DNA from: Proteiniborus sp. DW1
GTDB taxonomy: Bacteria > Bacillota > Clostridia > Tissierellales > Proteiniboraceae
DNA length: 64,000 nucleotides
Assembly: GCF_900095305.1 (NCBI RefSeq)
Contig: NZ_FMDO01000028.1
Coordinates: 1 to 64,000, forward strand
Direction of reading: 5' to 3'
In this document: one piece after another, positions 35,976 through 45,414 of the stretch
Numbering within the stretch: position 1 is the stretch's first letter
How the letters are laid out: the number at the start of each line of letters is the position of its first letter
The notes under the pieces: generated by a model
Databases searched by the model: none
What the model saw: only the letters and a program-made list of their open reading frames with translations
Told to the model about the DNA's origin: nothing
Position numbers and translations under genes: made by a program

Positions 35976-37381
35976 TATACAACCTCCTTATCTTCCATAA
36001 TATCTTTGCTTTTTAATGCTTCTACTATTTCTTCTAGTTTTAACATACGAGAACCCTTTACTAATACAACGGACTCATATTTCATTAGCTTCTTAAGCTT
36101 TTGAATTAATTGAGCCTTATTTTCATAGATAAACACTCTATTATTTCCAAACTTAGGTTTTGCAGTTTTAGCTATATATGATGCAAGAGGACCAATAGTT
36201 AGTAAATAATCAACTTGATTAGGATCAATCTTGTCTCCAAATTTTTTATGAATCTTAATTTCATCAGCACCTAAGCCTATCATATCTCCAAGTACAGCAA
36301 TTTTTTGGCTATAGTTCTTCATGCTATAGAGAGTATCTAATGCAGCTAAAAGGCTTGCAGGATTAGATTTATAAGAGTCATTTAAAATTGTATATTTACC
36401 TGTATTAATCACTTCATTTCTCATACCTGTAAATTCAATATTTAACAGACCATCCTGTATTTGTTCAAAGGAGACACCAAAGTATCTTGCCACAATAATA
36501 GCAGCAGTTGCATTGTACATTTGATGTTTGCCAATCATAGGTAAATAAAATGATGGGCAATGGAATTTATCTAAACTAAAAGTAATACCTCTCTCATCAA
36601 AGGATTTTAGCCAAGGAATACATGTGTTAGAGGATTTACTTCCAAAGGTTATAGTCTTGTAACTAATATCCATTTCTTTAATTTTCTCGTTTAGTAATGG
36701 ATTATCTCCATAATAGACGAATAAACCATTAGGCTTTAACCCTTTTATTATTTCGAGCTTAGCTTGAACAATATTCTCTATTGTGATTAACTCGTCTAAG
36801 TGAGCCTCTCCTATACTTGTGATGATAGCTACATTAGGAGAAGCTATATTAGTTAACAGTTCAATTTCCCCTAAGTTAGAAGTCCCCATTTCAATAACTG
36901 CCATTTCAGTATCCTCTTCTAGGCCTAAAATAGTAAGGGGTACTCCCAAGTGGTTATTTAAGTTACCAAAGGTTTTCTGAGTCTTATACTTAGTTCTTAA
37001 TAGACTTGCAAGAATATCTTTAGTAGATGTTTTGCCGTTACTCCCTGTGATTCCTATTACTTTTGCTTCTAACTGTTCTCTATATGATTTTGCCAAATCT
37101 TGAATAGCAGTCAATGTATCGTCCACCAATATGATAGGGATGCTTACAGCAGGCAAAGCTTCTTTTTTGTTCCATATAGCTGCTATTGCTCCCTTTGCTA
37201 TAGCAGCTTCTATGAATTTATGACCATTAAATCTTTCACCGATTATAGGAATATATAATTGTCCAGGCTTTATCTGCCTGGTATCTATTGACACACCTTG
37301 TATAACTATATTCTCATTTTCTTCCTTTAATCCATATCCCTTTACCATGTTCTGAATTTCTCTTAAGCTACGACAAATCAT
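35975..37381 (-). CDS. murF: UDP-MurNAc-tripeptide:D-Ala-D-Ala ligase
   Basis: This 468-residue Mur ligase adds the D-Ala-D-Ala dipeptide to the UDP-MurNAc-tripeptide in the cytoplasm. The ATP loop is GITGSNGKTSTKD; SIDTRQIKPGQLYIPI is the MurE/F N-terminal domain; FGNLNNHLGVPLT and LNDSYKSNPASL are MurF-specific. The start ATG overlaps the ddl stop (ATGA) behind GAGGTGGG; the in-frame GTG at 37390 is less likely. It directly consumes the products of its two neighbours. Confidence 0.95.
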   Translation of the reverse strand: MICRSLREIQNMVKGYGLKEENENIVIQGVSIDTRQIKPGQLYIPIIGERFNGHKFIEAAIAKGAIAAIWNKKEALPAVSIPIILVDDTLTAIQDLAKSYREQLEAKVIGITGSNGKTSTKDILASLLRTKYKTQKTFGNLNNHLGVPLTILGLEEDTEMAVIEMGTSNLGEIELLTNIASPNVAIITSIGEAHLDELITIENIVQAKLEIIKGLKPNGLFVYYGDNPLLNEKIKEMDISYKTITFGSKSSNTCIPWLKSFDERGITFSLDKFHCPSFYLPMIGKHQMYNATAAIIVARYFGVSFEQIQDGLLNIEFTGMRNEVINTGKYTILNDSYKSNPASLLAALDTLYSMKNYSQKIAVLGDMIGLGADEIKIHKKFGDKIDPNQVDYLLTIGPLASYIAKTAKPKFGNNRVFIYENKAQLIQKLKKLMKYESVVLVKGSRMLKLEEIVEALKSKDIMEDKEVV

Positions 37382-38460
37382 TTTTCCCACCTCATGTTTA
37401 GAAATGAATTCTTTTGTTTATGCATACAGAAGCCTAGCTTAATTAACTTCTCTATTAGTTCTGAGTAAGTAGTGCCATCTGTTTTTTCCCATAGAGCAGG
37501 GAACATGCTATATGCAGTGAAGCCTGGTAAAGTATTGACCTCATTTACATAGAATTTATCTTCATCAGTGACAAAGTAATCTACTCTTACAAGACCGTAG
37601 CAATTTAACAGCTTAAAAGCTTGAATAGCAGTTTCTCTCATAGCTTCACTTGTTTCTATAGATAGTCTAGCAGGTATGACAGGAACTAATTTACCATCTA
37701 TATATTTAGCAGCATAGTCCATGAACTGCCTTTCTTGAATGTACTCTCCAACTACAGAGGCCTTGGGACAATCATTTCCTATTACTGCAATTTGCATTTC
37801 CTTGCCGATTAACTCTTCTTCAATAATTATTTTGTTATCATATAAGAAAGCCTCTTTAATTGCTTCCCTAAGTTGTGTTCTATTTTCACAGCGATTTATT
37901 CCAACACTTGAACCTAGCTTTGCAGGCTTAATAAAGCAGGGATAACCGATATAATTCTCAATTTGTTCAAAGACCTTTGCTTCATCTGTTTTCCAAGCAT
38001 GAAGTCTAATAGAAGTGTACTTTGCTTGAGGAATATTTCCCAATGAAAATATATCCTTCATCATAACCTTATCTATACCTACTGCTGAAGATAAGACACC
38101 ATTACCCACATAAGGAATATTTAATATTTCAAATAGCCCTTGTATTGTACCATCTTCACCATTAGTTCCATGTAAAACTGGAAATGCAATACACTTTTCA
38201 TTTTTCTTAAAATTTTTATAGATAAACTCTCCTATAGAATTAGTGACTGTAGCTGAACTATGAGTTTGCATTTGATTTATGTCTTTTAAATTAGATTTTA
38301 ATCTACCCATCTCGCACCATACACCATTTCTTGTAATGTAAACTGGATATACATTGTATTTGTTTTTATCTAAGGAATTAATTACAGAAAATGCACTCAA
38401 AAGAGATGCATCATGTTCCACTGATTTACCGCCGTAAAATACATAAACATTTATTTTCAT
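37378..38460 (-). CDS. ddl: D-alanine--D-alanine ligase
   Basis: The 360-residue ATP-grasp enzyme joins two D-alanines. It has FYGGKSVEHDAS at the N-terminus, CIAFPVLHGTNGEDG, FIKPAKLGSSVG for ATP binding and EVNTLPGFT near the end. The omega loop phrase FMDYAAKYID with a Tyr-Lys-Tyr pattern fits D-Ala rather than D-Lac or D-Ser specificity. It is the first gene of the minus-strand operon, with AGGAGGAAATT before the ATG. Confidence 0.95.
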   Translation of the reverse strand: MKINVYVFYGGKSVEHDASLLSAFSVINSLDKNKYNVYPVYITRNGVWCEMGRLKSNLKDINQMQTHSSATVTNSIGEFIYKNFKKNEKCIAFPVLHGTNGEDGTIQGLFEILNIPYVGNGVLSSAVGIDKVMMKDIFSLGNIPQAKYTSIRLHAWKTDEAKVFEQIENYIGYPCFIKPAKLGSSVGINRCENRTQLREAIKEAFLYDNKIIIEEELIGKEMQIAVIGNDCPKASVVGEYIQERQFMDYAAKYIDGKLVPVIPARLSIETSEAMRETAIQAFKLLNCYGLVRVDYFVTDEDKFYVNEVNTLPGFTAYSMFPALWEKTDGTTYSELIEKLIKLGFCMHKQKNSFLNMRWEK

Positions 38461-38836
38461 AATTTCCTCCTATTGTCCAATTATTGATAACTTTATTTTA
38501 CAGGGAAGATATTACATTTTACCGTTCATATTTCTTAAGAATTTCTTAACAATGATTTAATTTAAAGATTTTAAGCTTAGTTAGCAGGAAGAGAAGTTGC
38601 TATTTATATAAAACAAGAAATTAAACTCGATATTCATGGTTAACTATGTTAAAATAAGGATAACAGGAGGTCTGTATTTCATTGATAATTTTATTTTAGT
38701 CATTTTTTTATTATGGGAAGGAGATTTTATGAGTAATATATAGGCTATGTTGTCATTAAAAAGTCCATCTAAAGAGTGCCAATATTAAATAAAAAATATT
38801 TGATACTTTTACTGAATTAAAAAAGGGGGAGTTAAA
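38461..38836 (+). other. Gene-poor divergent region
   Basis: This region separates the divergent ddl operon and the MaoC gene. It contains AT-rich promoter-like DNA and a four-codon frame behind AAGGAG at about 38720, and nothing I can call a gene. Confidence 0.4.
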
Positions 38837-39253
38837 ATGAAGGGAAAAACTATTCACGAAATAAACCTTGGGGATAAGGCTTATTTCCAAAAAACAATAA
38901 CAGAAACCGATGTTTATATGTATGCTGGTATTACAGGTGACCTAAATCCAGCTCATATAAACGAAGAGTATGCAAAGGATACGATGTTTAAAGGAAGAAT
39001 AGCACATGGAATGCTGACAGCAGGTTTGGTATCTGCAGTTCTTGGGATGAAGCTCCCAGGACCAGGAACTATATACCTAAAGCAAGACCTTAAGTTTACA
39101 GCTCCTGTAAGGATTGGCGACACAATTAAAGCTGAGGTTGAGGTTTCAGAAATGATAATAGAAAAAAATAGAATTAAACTGAGAACCACCTGTACTAATC
39201 AGAATGGAGACGTAGTTTTAGATGGTGAAGCTTTAGTCATGCCGCCTAAATAA
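38837..39253 (+). CDS. MaoC-like (R)-specific enoyl-CoA hydratase
   Basis: The 138-residue hot-dog-fold protein has the hydratase 2 motif GDLNPAHINEEYA plus F-K-G-R-I-A-H-G-M (Asp, Asn and His of the active site) and is close to PhaJ. It hydrates trans-2-enoyl-CoA to (R)-3-hydroxyacyl-CoA in fatty-acid metabolism. AAAAGGGGGAG precedes the ATG. It is a single gene ended by the terminator at 39401. Confidence 0.85.
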   Translation: MKGKTIHEINLGDKAYFQKTITETDVYMYAGITGDLNPAHINEEYAKDTMFKGRIAHGMLTAGLVSAVLGMKLPGPGTIYLKQDLKFTAPVRIGDTIKAEVEVSEMIIEKNRIKLRTTCTNQNGDVVLDGEALVMPPK

Positions 39254-39400
39254 TAATAGTCTATAAATGATAATAGGATTGCTTGATATTTAGGACAATG
39301 TATAACTTATGTATATTTATTTTGTAGGGAAAATTATCATAGGAATATATCAAGTTAAAAGACTTAAACTTATTTCAATATAGTTTTTGAAAAAATTTTA

Positions 39401-39441
39401 TGTCTATAATTTGTGCATGTGCAAATTATGGACATTTTTTT
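39401..39441 (+). terminator. Rho-independent terminator
   Basis: TGTC-T-ATAATTTG pairs with CAAATTAT-G-GACA (to 39434), followed by seven T. It ends the MaoC-like gene. Confidence 0.8.
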
Positions 39442-39556
39442 ATAGCTAATAAAAAAGTCTTTTTGATGCTCTTACATAAGAGGAAATTCTGCTAGTGAGC
39501 TTCAATAAAAGCTTCATTAGTCTATAATGTTTCCGTATGAGCTTTTATTTTTACTA
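39434..39556. repeat. Intergenic repeat family 2, copy 1
   Basis: It shares a TTTTTTATAGCTAA start, GATGCT, and GCTAGTGAGCTTCAATAAAAG with copies at 43113-43201 and 50371-50454, at roughly 75 percent identity by eye. The second half also aligns with the 43113 copy. No frame is kept open. Confidence 0.6.
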
Positions 39557-39648
39557 CTAGTAGTTTTCACAACTTAATAAAGCTTAGGTATTTATAATAT
39601 TGATGATATTTCTCAAAAAAGATATTTTCGCAAAAATTTGTGGAAAGA

Positions 39649-39677
39649 TTAACAAACTTGATGAAATGATATATAAT
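39649..39677 (+). promoter_or_regulatory. Sigma-A-type promoter of the chemoreceptor gene
   Basis: TTAACA (39649-39654), 17 bases, TATAAT (39672-39677). The start of transcription would be about 39684. Confidence 0.6.
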
Positions 39678-39683
39678 ATACAT

Positions 39684-39812
39684 GTATAGTGTCGATAGAG
39701 TTAGTTTATGGAAGCCTACCACTCAACAAAACTCAATTAGAGGAGAACTTTGTGTCAACTGAAGTGGTAGATAAAAAGCGCCAGATAATTACACTTATAA
39801 GGGGGAAACGAT
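39684..39812 (+). ncRNA. Structured 5' leader, unknown class
   Basis: An uncommonly long leader for a single gene. CCTACCACT pairs with AAGTGGTAG (about 39716-39768) around an inner AACAAA/TTTGT and CTC/GAG stem. It does not fit the c-di-GMP riboswitch consensus that is common before chemoreceptors. It ends at the AAGGGGG ribosome site. Any regulatory role is inference. Confidence 0.35.
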
Positions 39813-41939
39813 TTGAAAAGCCTAAAAACTAAGTTAAAAACAACTCAGAGCAAGAGAGGTATTGTTGGGAAAGAGAAGGAACATAAGAGTACTAGTTCCA
39901 TATCAAAAATGTTAAAAAAAGTCTGGCCTACATATAGCAATGGATTGAATTTTAAAAGTATAAAAACAAAATTAATTATTGTTTTTTCGATTCTGATATT
40001 GATTTCATCTGTTGTGGTTGGTTTTGCTTCTATAGTATTTAGCAGTAGATCTCTCACTAGAGAAGCGGAAAAATCTTTGCTTCAACTATCAACAGAAGGC
40101 GCAAGAGTAACATATAGCAGGATTGCAACTCAAATAAAAACACTAGAAACCTTTGCGATAATTGATGATATCAAAAATATGAATTGGGCTATGCAAAGAT
40201 CTCTGTTGTTAAAGCAAGTCAGTAATACAGGTTTTCTAGACATTGGAGTTGTTCAGGCAAATGGAACAGTTAACTATTCTAATGGTATGACGAGTCAGAT
40301 AGGAGACGAAGATTATATAAAGAGGGCTCTAAATGGAGAAACAAGTGTCTCTGATATGATTATCAGTAGCGATACAGGTGAGATAGAGCTAATCTATGCT
40401 GTTCCTATTGAAAGAGGGGGCAGAGTGGTAGGTAGCTTGGTGGGGCGTATAGATGGGAATGTTTTAAATGAGATTGTTAACGATATGGGTTACGGTGAGA
40501 AGGGCTATGCCTATATGATTAACAGTGAAGGGACAATAGTTGCCCACCCTGATAGAAATAAGGTGCTAAACCAATATAATCCGATAAAAGAAGTTAAAAA
40601 TGATAGAAGCCAAAAATCAATTGCTAACTTTTTTGAGAGAATGTTAGAAGAAAAAAGTGGAGTTCACACCTATTCGTTTGAAGGCAGAAATATGTATGCT
40701 GGGTATGCACCTATTGATGGCACCGACTGGATATTAGTCATTACTGCTACTACAAACGAGGTACTATCAGCAGTTCCAGCGTTACAAGGTGTTATTTTTA
40801 TATCTACAGCAATAATATTGATATTGAGTATTTTTATAACATACATAATAGGAAATTCAATTTCAAAACCAATAGTTCTAGCAGCAAAGGATGCAGAAAG
40901 AATTGCAAGTCTAGATATCACTCAGGACATTCCGGAGTTTTATCTTAGGAGGAAAGATGAAATTGGAACACTAGCTAAAGCATTTCAAAGCTTAACTGAG
41001 AGTTTAAGAGAAATTATCGGTGAGATTAGCCATTCTTCAGAGCAGGTATATGCTGCTTCAGAAGAGTTGACAGCTGCTTCACAACAATCTGCTGTTGCTG
41101 CAGAGGAAGTATCAAAGACAGCCGAGGAAATAGCAAGAGGTGCTACAGAGCAGGCACAGAACACAGAAGAAGGTTCAGCAAAGGCAACCTTATTAGGAGA
41201 GAGTATAGAAAAAGACTTAGAATGTGTACAAGAGTTAAATACAGCTTCAAGTAAAGTAACAGATGTAGTCAATGAAGGTCTAAAAGAGATTGAAAAACTA
41301 TCTGAAATAACTGAGGAAAGTAACAATGCATCAAAAGAAATATTTGGAGTCATATTAAAAACAAATGAAAGTTCTAACAAAATTGGACAGGCTAGTGATG
41401 TAATTGCATCTATTGCAGAACAAACTAACTTATTAGCTTTAAATGCAGCTATAGAAGCAGCAAGAGCTGGAGACGCTGGAAGAGGATTTGCAGTTGTAGC
41501 AGAAGAAATAAGAAAATTGGCAGAACAATCTTCCCTATCTACTAAGTCTATAGATGAAATGGTTAAAGAGTTGCAAATCAATGCTGATAATGCTGTAAAG
41601 ACAATTGAAAGAGTTTCAGTTATATCAAATGAACAGTCTAATAGTGTTGAGAGAAATAGGGAAAAATATATGTTAATAGCTGATGCAATGAAAGATGTAG
41701 AAAAGGCTGTTGAGAAATTGAATTTATCTAGTGTAGAAATGGAAACAATGAAAAACGAAATACTAGATACATTGCAAAGCCTTTCTGCTTTAGCAGAAGA
41801 AAATTCAGCTGCTACTGAACAGGTAACAGCTTCCATGGAGGAGCAGACTGCTTCTATTCAAGAGATAGCAAGTGCTAGTGAGGGCCTTGCGAGTCTTGGA
41901 GAATCGTTAAATTCAATTATTAAAAAGTTTAAGATATAG
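39813..41939 (+). CDS. Methyl-accepting chemotaxis protein with dCache-type sensor
   Basis: The 708-residue receptor has TM1 at about residues 52-75 and an extracellular sensor of the dCache/Cache type ([35 protein letters not shown]). TM2 lies near 320-345, followed by a HAMP domain and a long signalling coiled coil with the hairpin tip [19 protein letters not shown]. It signals through CheW/CheA to the flagellar motor. An N-terminal cytoplasmic tail of about 50 basic residues is unusual. TTG start behind AAGGGGG; single-gene unit. Confidence 0.95.
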   Translation: MKSLKTKLKTTQSKRGIVGKEKEHKSTSSISKMLKKVWPTYSNGLNFKSIKTKLIIVFSILILISSVVVGFASIVFSSRSLTREAEKSLLQLSTEGARVTYSRIATQIKTLETFAIIDDIKNMNWAMQRSLLLKQVSNTGFLDIGVVQANGTVNYSNGMTSQIGDEDYIKRALNGETSVSDMIISSDTGEIELIYAVPIERGGRVVGSLVGRIDGNVLNEIVNDMGYGEKGYAYMINSEGTIVAHPDRNKVLNQYNPIKEVKNDRSQKSIANFFERMLEEKSGVHTYSFEGRNMYAGYAPIDGTDWILVITATTNEVLSAVPALQGVIFISTAIILILSIFITYIIGNSISKPIVLAAKDAERIASLDITQDIPEFYLRRKDEIGTLAKAFQSLTESLREIIGEISHSSEQVYAASEELTAASQQSAVAAEEVSKTAEEIARGATEQAQNTEEGSAKATLLGESIEKDLECVQELNTASSKVTDVVNEGLKEIEKLSEITEESNNASKEIFGVILKTNESSNKIGQASDVIASIAEQTNLLALNAAIEAARAGDAGRGFAVVAEEIRKLAEQSSLSTKSIDEMVKELQINADNAVKTIERVSVISNEQSNSVERNREKYMLIADAMKDVEKAVEKLNLSSVEMETMKNEILDTLQSLSALAEENSAATEQVTASMEEQTASIQEIASASEGLASLGESLNSIIKKFKI

Positions 41940-42013
41940 TTCAAAGGCTCTTTTTAATATAGATTTTAACTAAAGAATCCTCTTAATTTTAATAATTACT
42001 TGATAAAATTAGG

Positions 42014-42087
42014 GTGCACTTGTGAATAAATCTCCTTTCTATGTTTTTAGCCAATTAACATTTTAGGAGATTTATTTCATAAGTGCA
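42014..42087. terminator. Bidirectional terminator
   Basis: TGCACTTGTGAATAAATCTC pairs with GAGATTTATTTCATAAGTGC (one bulge) between the convergent chemoreceptor and serine hydrolase genes. Confidence 0.8.
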
Positions 42088-42133
42088 TTTATTATTAACA
42101 GAAAAGATAGAGTATAAGGGCTTTGTCATAGTT

Positions 42134-43063
42134 CTAAAACATTTGTAAGATATATTTTTTCATATAATAAATAGGTCTAAAAGAATCCTTATAATTATCA
42201 GAGACAAACACTGCTACCATATTCATGCTAGGTACTATAAAAATAAACTGTCCTCCGTTTCCCATGGCAAAATATGTAGTAGCACTTGTTTCCTTAGACG
42301 ACAAATCTTTAATCCACCATTGATACCCATAATAGCCTAATGATTTTGACACCAATACCTTAGGCTCTAGAGATTCTTTAACCCAGTATTCTGGAATCAA
42401 TGAGCTGTCTTTATCTATTCCATTGTTCAAATAAAGACTGCCTATTTTTGCCATATCATAGGCAGACATTTCTATTCCAAAGCCCCCATTATTATTACCT
42501 TGAGGATCAGACATCCATGCAATATTATCTATATCTAAAGGTTCAAATATATGTTTTTGGGCATATTCATAAGAACTCATATCAGCAGCTTTGCTTATTA
42601 TGGCCGATAATAGATGGGAGCCTCCTGAATTGTAATTAAATACTTCGCCTGGGCTATGAGCCATAGGTCTATCTAATATAAACTTAACCCAGTTGCTACT
42701 ATTTACTAAACTAGTGACAAAATCCCAATTATCAAATTCAGGCCAAGATAATCCGCTGGTCATAGTAAGCAGATGGTATATTGTGATGTTTTTTTTCCTT
42801 TCATCTACATCCTTTGTCTTTAGCTCAGGGAAAAAATCAGAAATAGGCTGACTTATATTTTTTATGAGCTTATTTTCTATGGCTATTCCAATGAGAGCAG
42901 ATATTATGCTCTTAGTACAGGAGTTTATCCTAAAGTTTCTCTCTTTATATTCATCTTTTTTATTATAGTCAACTACAATTTTTCCATCTCTAATGATAAC
43001 AAGATTCAAAATATCCTCATCTTTAATTTTATCCATCATATCCTTAAATAAAGTTTGATTCAT
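42134..43063 (-). CDS. Serine hydrolase of the beta-lactamase (class C/DD-peptidase) family
   Basis: The 309-residue protein has S-x-x-K in SCTKS (about residue 48), the Y-x-N-like motif FNYNSGG and a late G-N-G-G-Q in place of the K-T-G motif. No signal peptide is seen, so it is a cytoplasmic esterase or peptidase rather than a secreted beta-lactamase. Substrate unknown. GAGGGG precedes the ATG; single-gene unit. Confidence 0.85.
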   Translation of the reverse strand: MNQTLFKDMMDKIKDEDILNLVIIRDGKIVVDYNKKDEYKERNFRINSCTKSIISALIGIAIENKLIKNISQPISDFFPELKTKDVDERKKNITIYHLLTMTSGLSWPEFDNWDFVTSLVNSSNWVKFILDRPMAHSPGEVFNYNSGGSHLLSAIISKAADMSSYEYAQKHIFEPLDIDNIAWMSDPQGNNNGGFGIEMSAYDMAKIGSLYLNNGIDKDSSLIPEYWVKESLEPKVLVSKSLGYYGYQWWIKDLSSKETSATTYFAMGNGGQFIFIVPSMNMVAVFVSDNYKDSFRPIYYMKKYILQMF

Positions 43064-43112
43064 AGTTTACCCCTCTGTTTAATTTTTATAACGAATAGGA
43101 AAATCTCACTTT

Positions 43113-43201
43113 GGATTCTTAGACAAAAGGACTTTTCCTTAATGAGTTTCAATAAAAGTACCCTTAGTTTATAAGGTCTCGATAGTGATTTTTGTTTATT
43201 A
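43113..43201. repeat. Intergenic repeat family 2, copy 2
   Basis: Contains TTAATGAGTTTCAATAAAAG and CTTAGTTTATAAGG in register with the copy at 39434-39556. It lies between the divergent serine hydrolase and moxR genes and has no open frame. Confidence 0.55.
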
Positions 43202-43328
43202 TAATCCGTAGGTACTATATGTTTTAAATTTTTATGCATCTAAAAGATGCCTTTCTTTCATTATACTATTCATTAGAAATTAAGGAAAATGGGAATTTCA
43301 TATAAAATTTTAATTTTAGCTAATTATT

Positions 43329-43358
43329 TTGCTTTCTCATTAGAAAATCATGTATAAT
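43329..43358 (+). promoter_or_regulatory. Sigma-A-type promoter of the moxR operon
   Basis: TTGCTT, 18 bases, TATAAT, 29 bases before the ATG of moxR. Confidence 0.5.
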
Positions 43359-43386
43359 ATCAATAATATGGAAGGGGGATATACCT

Positions 43387-44328
43387 ATGGACTTACAGAG
43401 ATTTACTAGTTTTAAAGAAAAGATAGTAAGTAATGTATCAAAAGTAATAGTCGGAAAAGACAAAGAAATAGAGCTTATTATAGTGTCTTTTCTATCAGGA
43501 GGTCATGTACTGCTAGAAGATATACCTGGTATGGGAAAGACTATGATGATAAAAGCCTTCTCAAAGACATTAAATCTACCATTTAAGAGAATTCAATTTA
43601 CACCAGATCTACTGCCTTCTGATATCACAGGAATTAATTTTTACAATCAAAAAACTGGAGACTTTCAATTTAGAGAAGGGCCACTGTTTTCAAACATAGT
43701 ACTTACTGATGAAATAAATAGAGCCACACCTAGAACCCAATCATCTCTATTAGAAGCCATGGAAGAGAAGCAAATTACTGCTGATGGAGTCACTAGAAAA
43801 CTAAACAAGCCATTCATGGTACTAGCTACTCAAAACCCAGTGGAATCCTTTGGCACATTTCCGTTGCCAGAGGCACAGCTAGATAGATTTTTTATGCGTA
43901 TCAAACTGGGATATCCAACAAAAGAAGAGGAAAAACTCATAATCAAAAAAAATATAGGTAATCCTTTAGATAATATTGAGCCAGCTATTGATTTTGGAGA
44001 ACTAAATTACTTGCTATCAAGTGTTTCTGAGGTCTCAATTCATGATGATGTCATGGACTATTTAGTAAATATAGTTGATGCAACCAGAAATAAAGACAAC
44101 ATAGTGCTAGGAGTAAGTCCTAGGGGAGCAATAGCTTTATTTAAAGCATGCCAAGCTTATGCAGCAATTAATGGGAGAGACTACATAATACCAGAAGACA
44201 TAAAGGCAATGGCACCATATGTACTGAACCATAGGATAATCGCCAGGGGTACAAATGGAATAGAAGATTCAATAGAATTAATAAAGGGAATAATTGAAAC
44301 AGTAGAAGTTCCCTTAGAAAACATGTAG
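43387..44328 (+). CDS. MoxR-type AAA+ ATPase
   Basis: The 313-residue protein has Walker A in LLEDIPGMGKTM (Lys51), Walker B in VLTDEINRA and sensor 1 in ATQNPVE, with the MoxR-specific NRATPRTQSSLLEAMEEKQ stretch. MoxR ATPases act as chaperones for metal-centre insertion or envelope complexes, often with DUF58 proteins. It is the first gene of a three-gene operon: the DUF58 gene starts eight bases later. Confidence 0.95.
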   Translation: MDLQRFTSFKEKIVSNVSKVIVGKDKEIELIIVSFLSGGHVLLEDIPGMGKTMMIKAFSKTLNLPFKRIQFTPDLLPSDITGINFYNQKTGDFQFREGPLFSNIVLTDEINRATPRTQSSLLEAMEEKQITADGVTRKLNKPFMVLATQNPVESFGTFPLPEAQLDRFFMRIKLGYPTKEEEKLIIKKNIGNPLDNIEPAIDFGELNYLLSSVSEVSIHDDVMDYLVNIVDATRNKDNIVLGVSPRGAIALFKACQAYAAINGRDYIIPEDIKAMAPYVLNHRIIARGTNGIEDSIELIKGIIETVEVPLENM

Positions 44329-44336
44329 GTATAGTC

Positions 44337-45413
44337 ATGCTCTGGTACTTAGTTGGACTAATAATACTTGTTTACCTAATAAACAGGCTGACACTAGACT
44401 ATGGTTTTAGAAATTTGACTTACAGGATGGAAATAAAAAAAGGAACTGCTGAAGTGGGAGAAGAAATCGAGATAACCTCAATAATTGAGAATAAAAAGCC
44501 CCTAACTGTTTCTTTCTTAAAGGTCTTTGAAAAGTTTCCAAAGGGATTTAATAAAATAAGTAATATCTATACTTTGTTTATAATGCCTTATCAGAGAGTG
44601 AGAAGAACATACAAAATGCATATAAATAAAAGGGGTAGATACTTTATTACAGATGTTGAGCTAGAAATAGGTGATTTTATCGGCTTTAAAACAGATAAGC
44701 AAAAATTATCTATAGAAAATGAGATAATTGTATTTCCTATGAAGGCAAAGCTAGAGAATAGCCTTGTGCCTCTTGGCTCCTTAAATGGTGATGTATCTGT
44801 TAAAAGATGGATAATAGACGATCCTCTTATGACTATTGGTATAAGAGAATATACAGGTAATGAGCCAGAAAGATATATTCATTGGCCTTCATCATTAAAA
44901 TATGGAGAACTGATGGTTAAGAACTTTGATTTTACTACTGATAACAGTGTAGTAGTAGTTCTAAATGTGGAAACTATGAAGCCGTGTTGGAAGGCACCAG
45001 AGGAAGAACTTATTGAAAAGGTCATATCTTTGGCACGGACAGTTATAGAGGAATTTGAAGAGCTAAGAATTCCTTATGGATTTGCAACTAATGCTTACAA
45101 TGTGGATTCGTCTCACGAGAGAGGATATTTTTATCATCCAGGTTTAGGACAAAGTCATCTAGACAATTTGCTCAGGTTATTAGGTAAGATAGACTATAGA
45201 TTGCCTTCGTTTTTCGAGACAACAATAATGGATATCAGCAAAAGACAGGGAAATTACACTACTGCAGTGATAATCACACCTAGAATACTAGATACTTATA
45301 TAGGGCCTATAAATTTGCTAAGCAAAAGCGTAAGTAGAACAGTAGTCATATCTGTAGAGGAAGAGCATTTAGAAAAGCTAAATAATAAGATTATAAAGTA
45401 TAGGAGCAAGTAG
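44337..45413 (+). CDS. DUF58 (von Willebrand-like) protein
   Basis: The 358-residue protein has one N-terminal membrane helix, a beta-rich middle, and the DUF58 core GIREYTGNEPERYIHWPSSL. DUF58 proteins are partners of MoxR ATPases; the metal-site motif of true vWA domains is only partly kept. It lies between the moxR and DUF4129 genes with one-base spacing to the latter. Confidence 0.9.
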   Translation: MLWYLVGLIILVYLINRLTLDYGFRNLTYRMEIKKGTAEVGEEIEITSIIENKKPLTVSFLKVFEKFPKGFNKISNIYTLFIMPYQRVRRTYKMHINKRGRYFITDVELEIGDFIGFKTDKQKLSIENEIIVFPMKAKLENSLVPLGSLNGDVSVKRWIIDDPLMTIGIREYTGNEPERYIHWPSSLKYGELMVKNFDFTTDNSVVVVLNVETMKPCWKAPEEELIEKVISLARTVIEEFEELRIPYGFATNAYNVDSSHERGYFYHPGLGQSHLDNLLRLLGKIDYRLPSFFETTIMDISKRQGNYTTAVIITPRILDTYIGPINLLSKSVSRTVVISVEEEHLEKLNNKIIKYRSK

Positions 45414-45414
45414 A

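Noticed and set aside
37378-38460. Vancomycin resistance type ligase (VanA/VanC-like)
   Set aside because: The omega loop fits D-Ala-D-Ala specificity and no vanH, vanX, vanXY or vanT gene is adjacent; it is a normal ddl with murF and alr.
39684-39812. c-di-GMP riboswitch before the chemoreceptor
   Set aside because: Neither the class I nor the class II consensus bases can be placed; kept only as an unknown structured leader.
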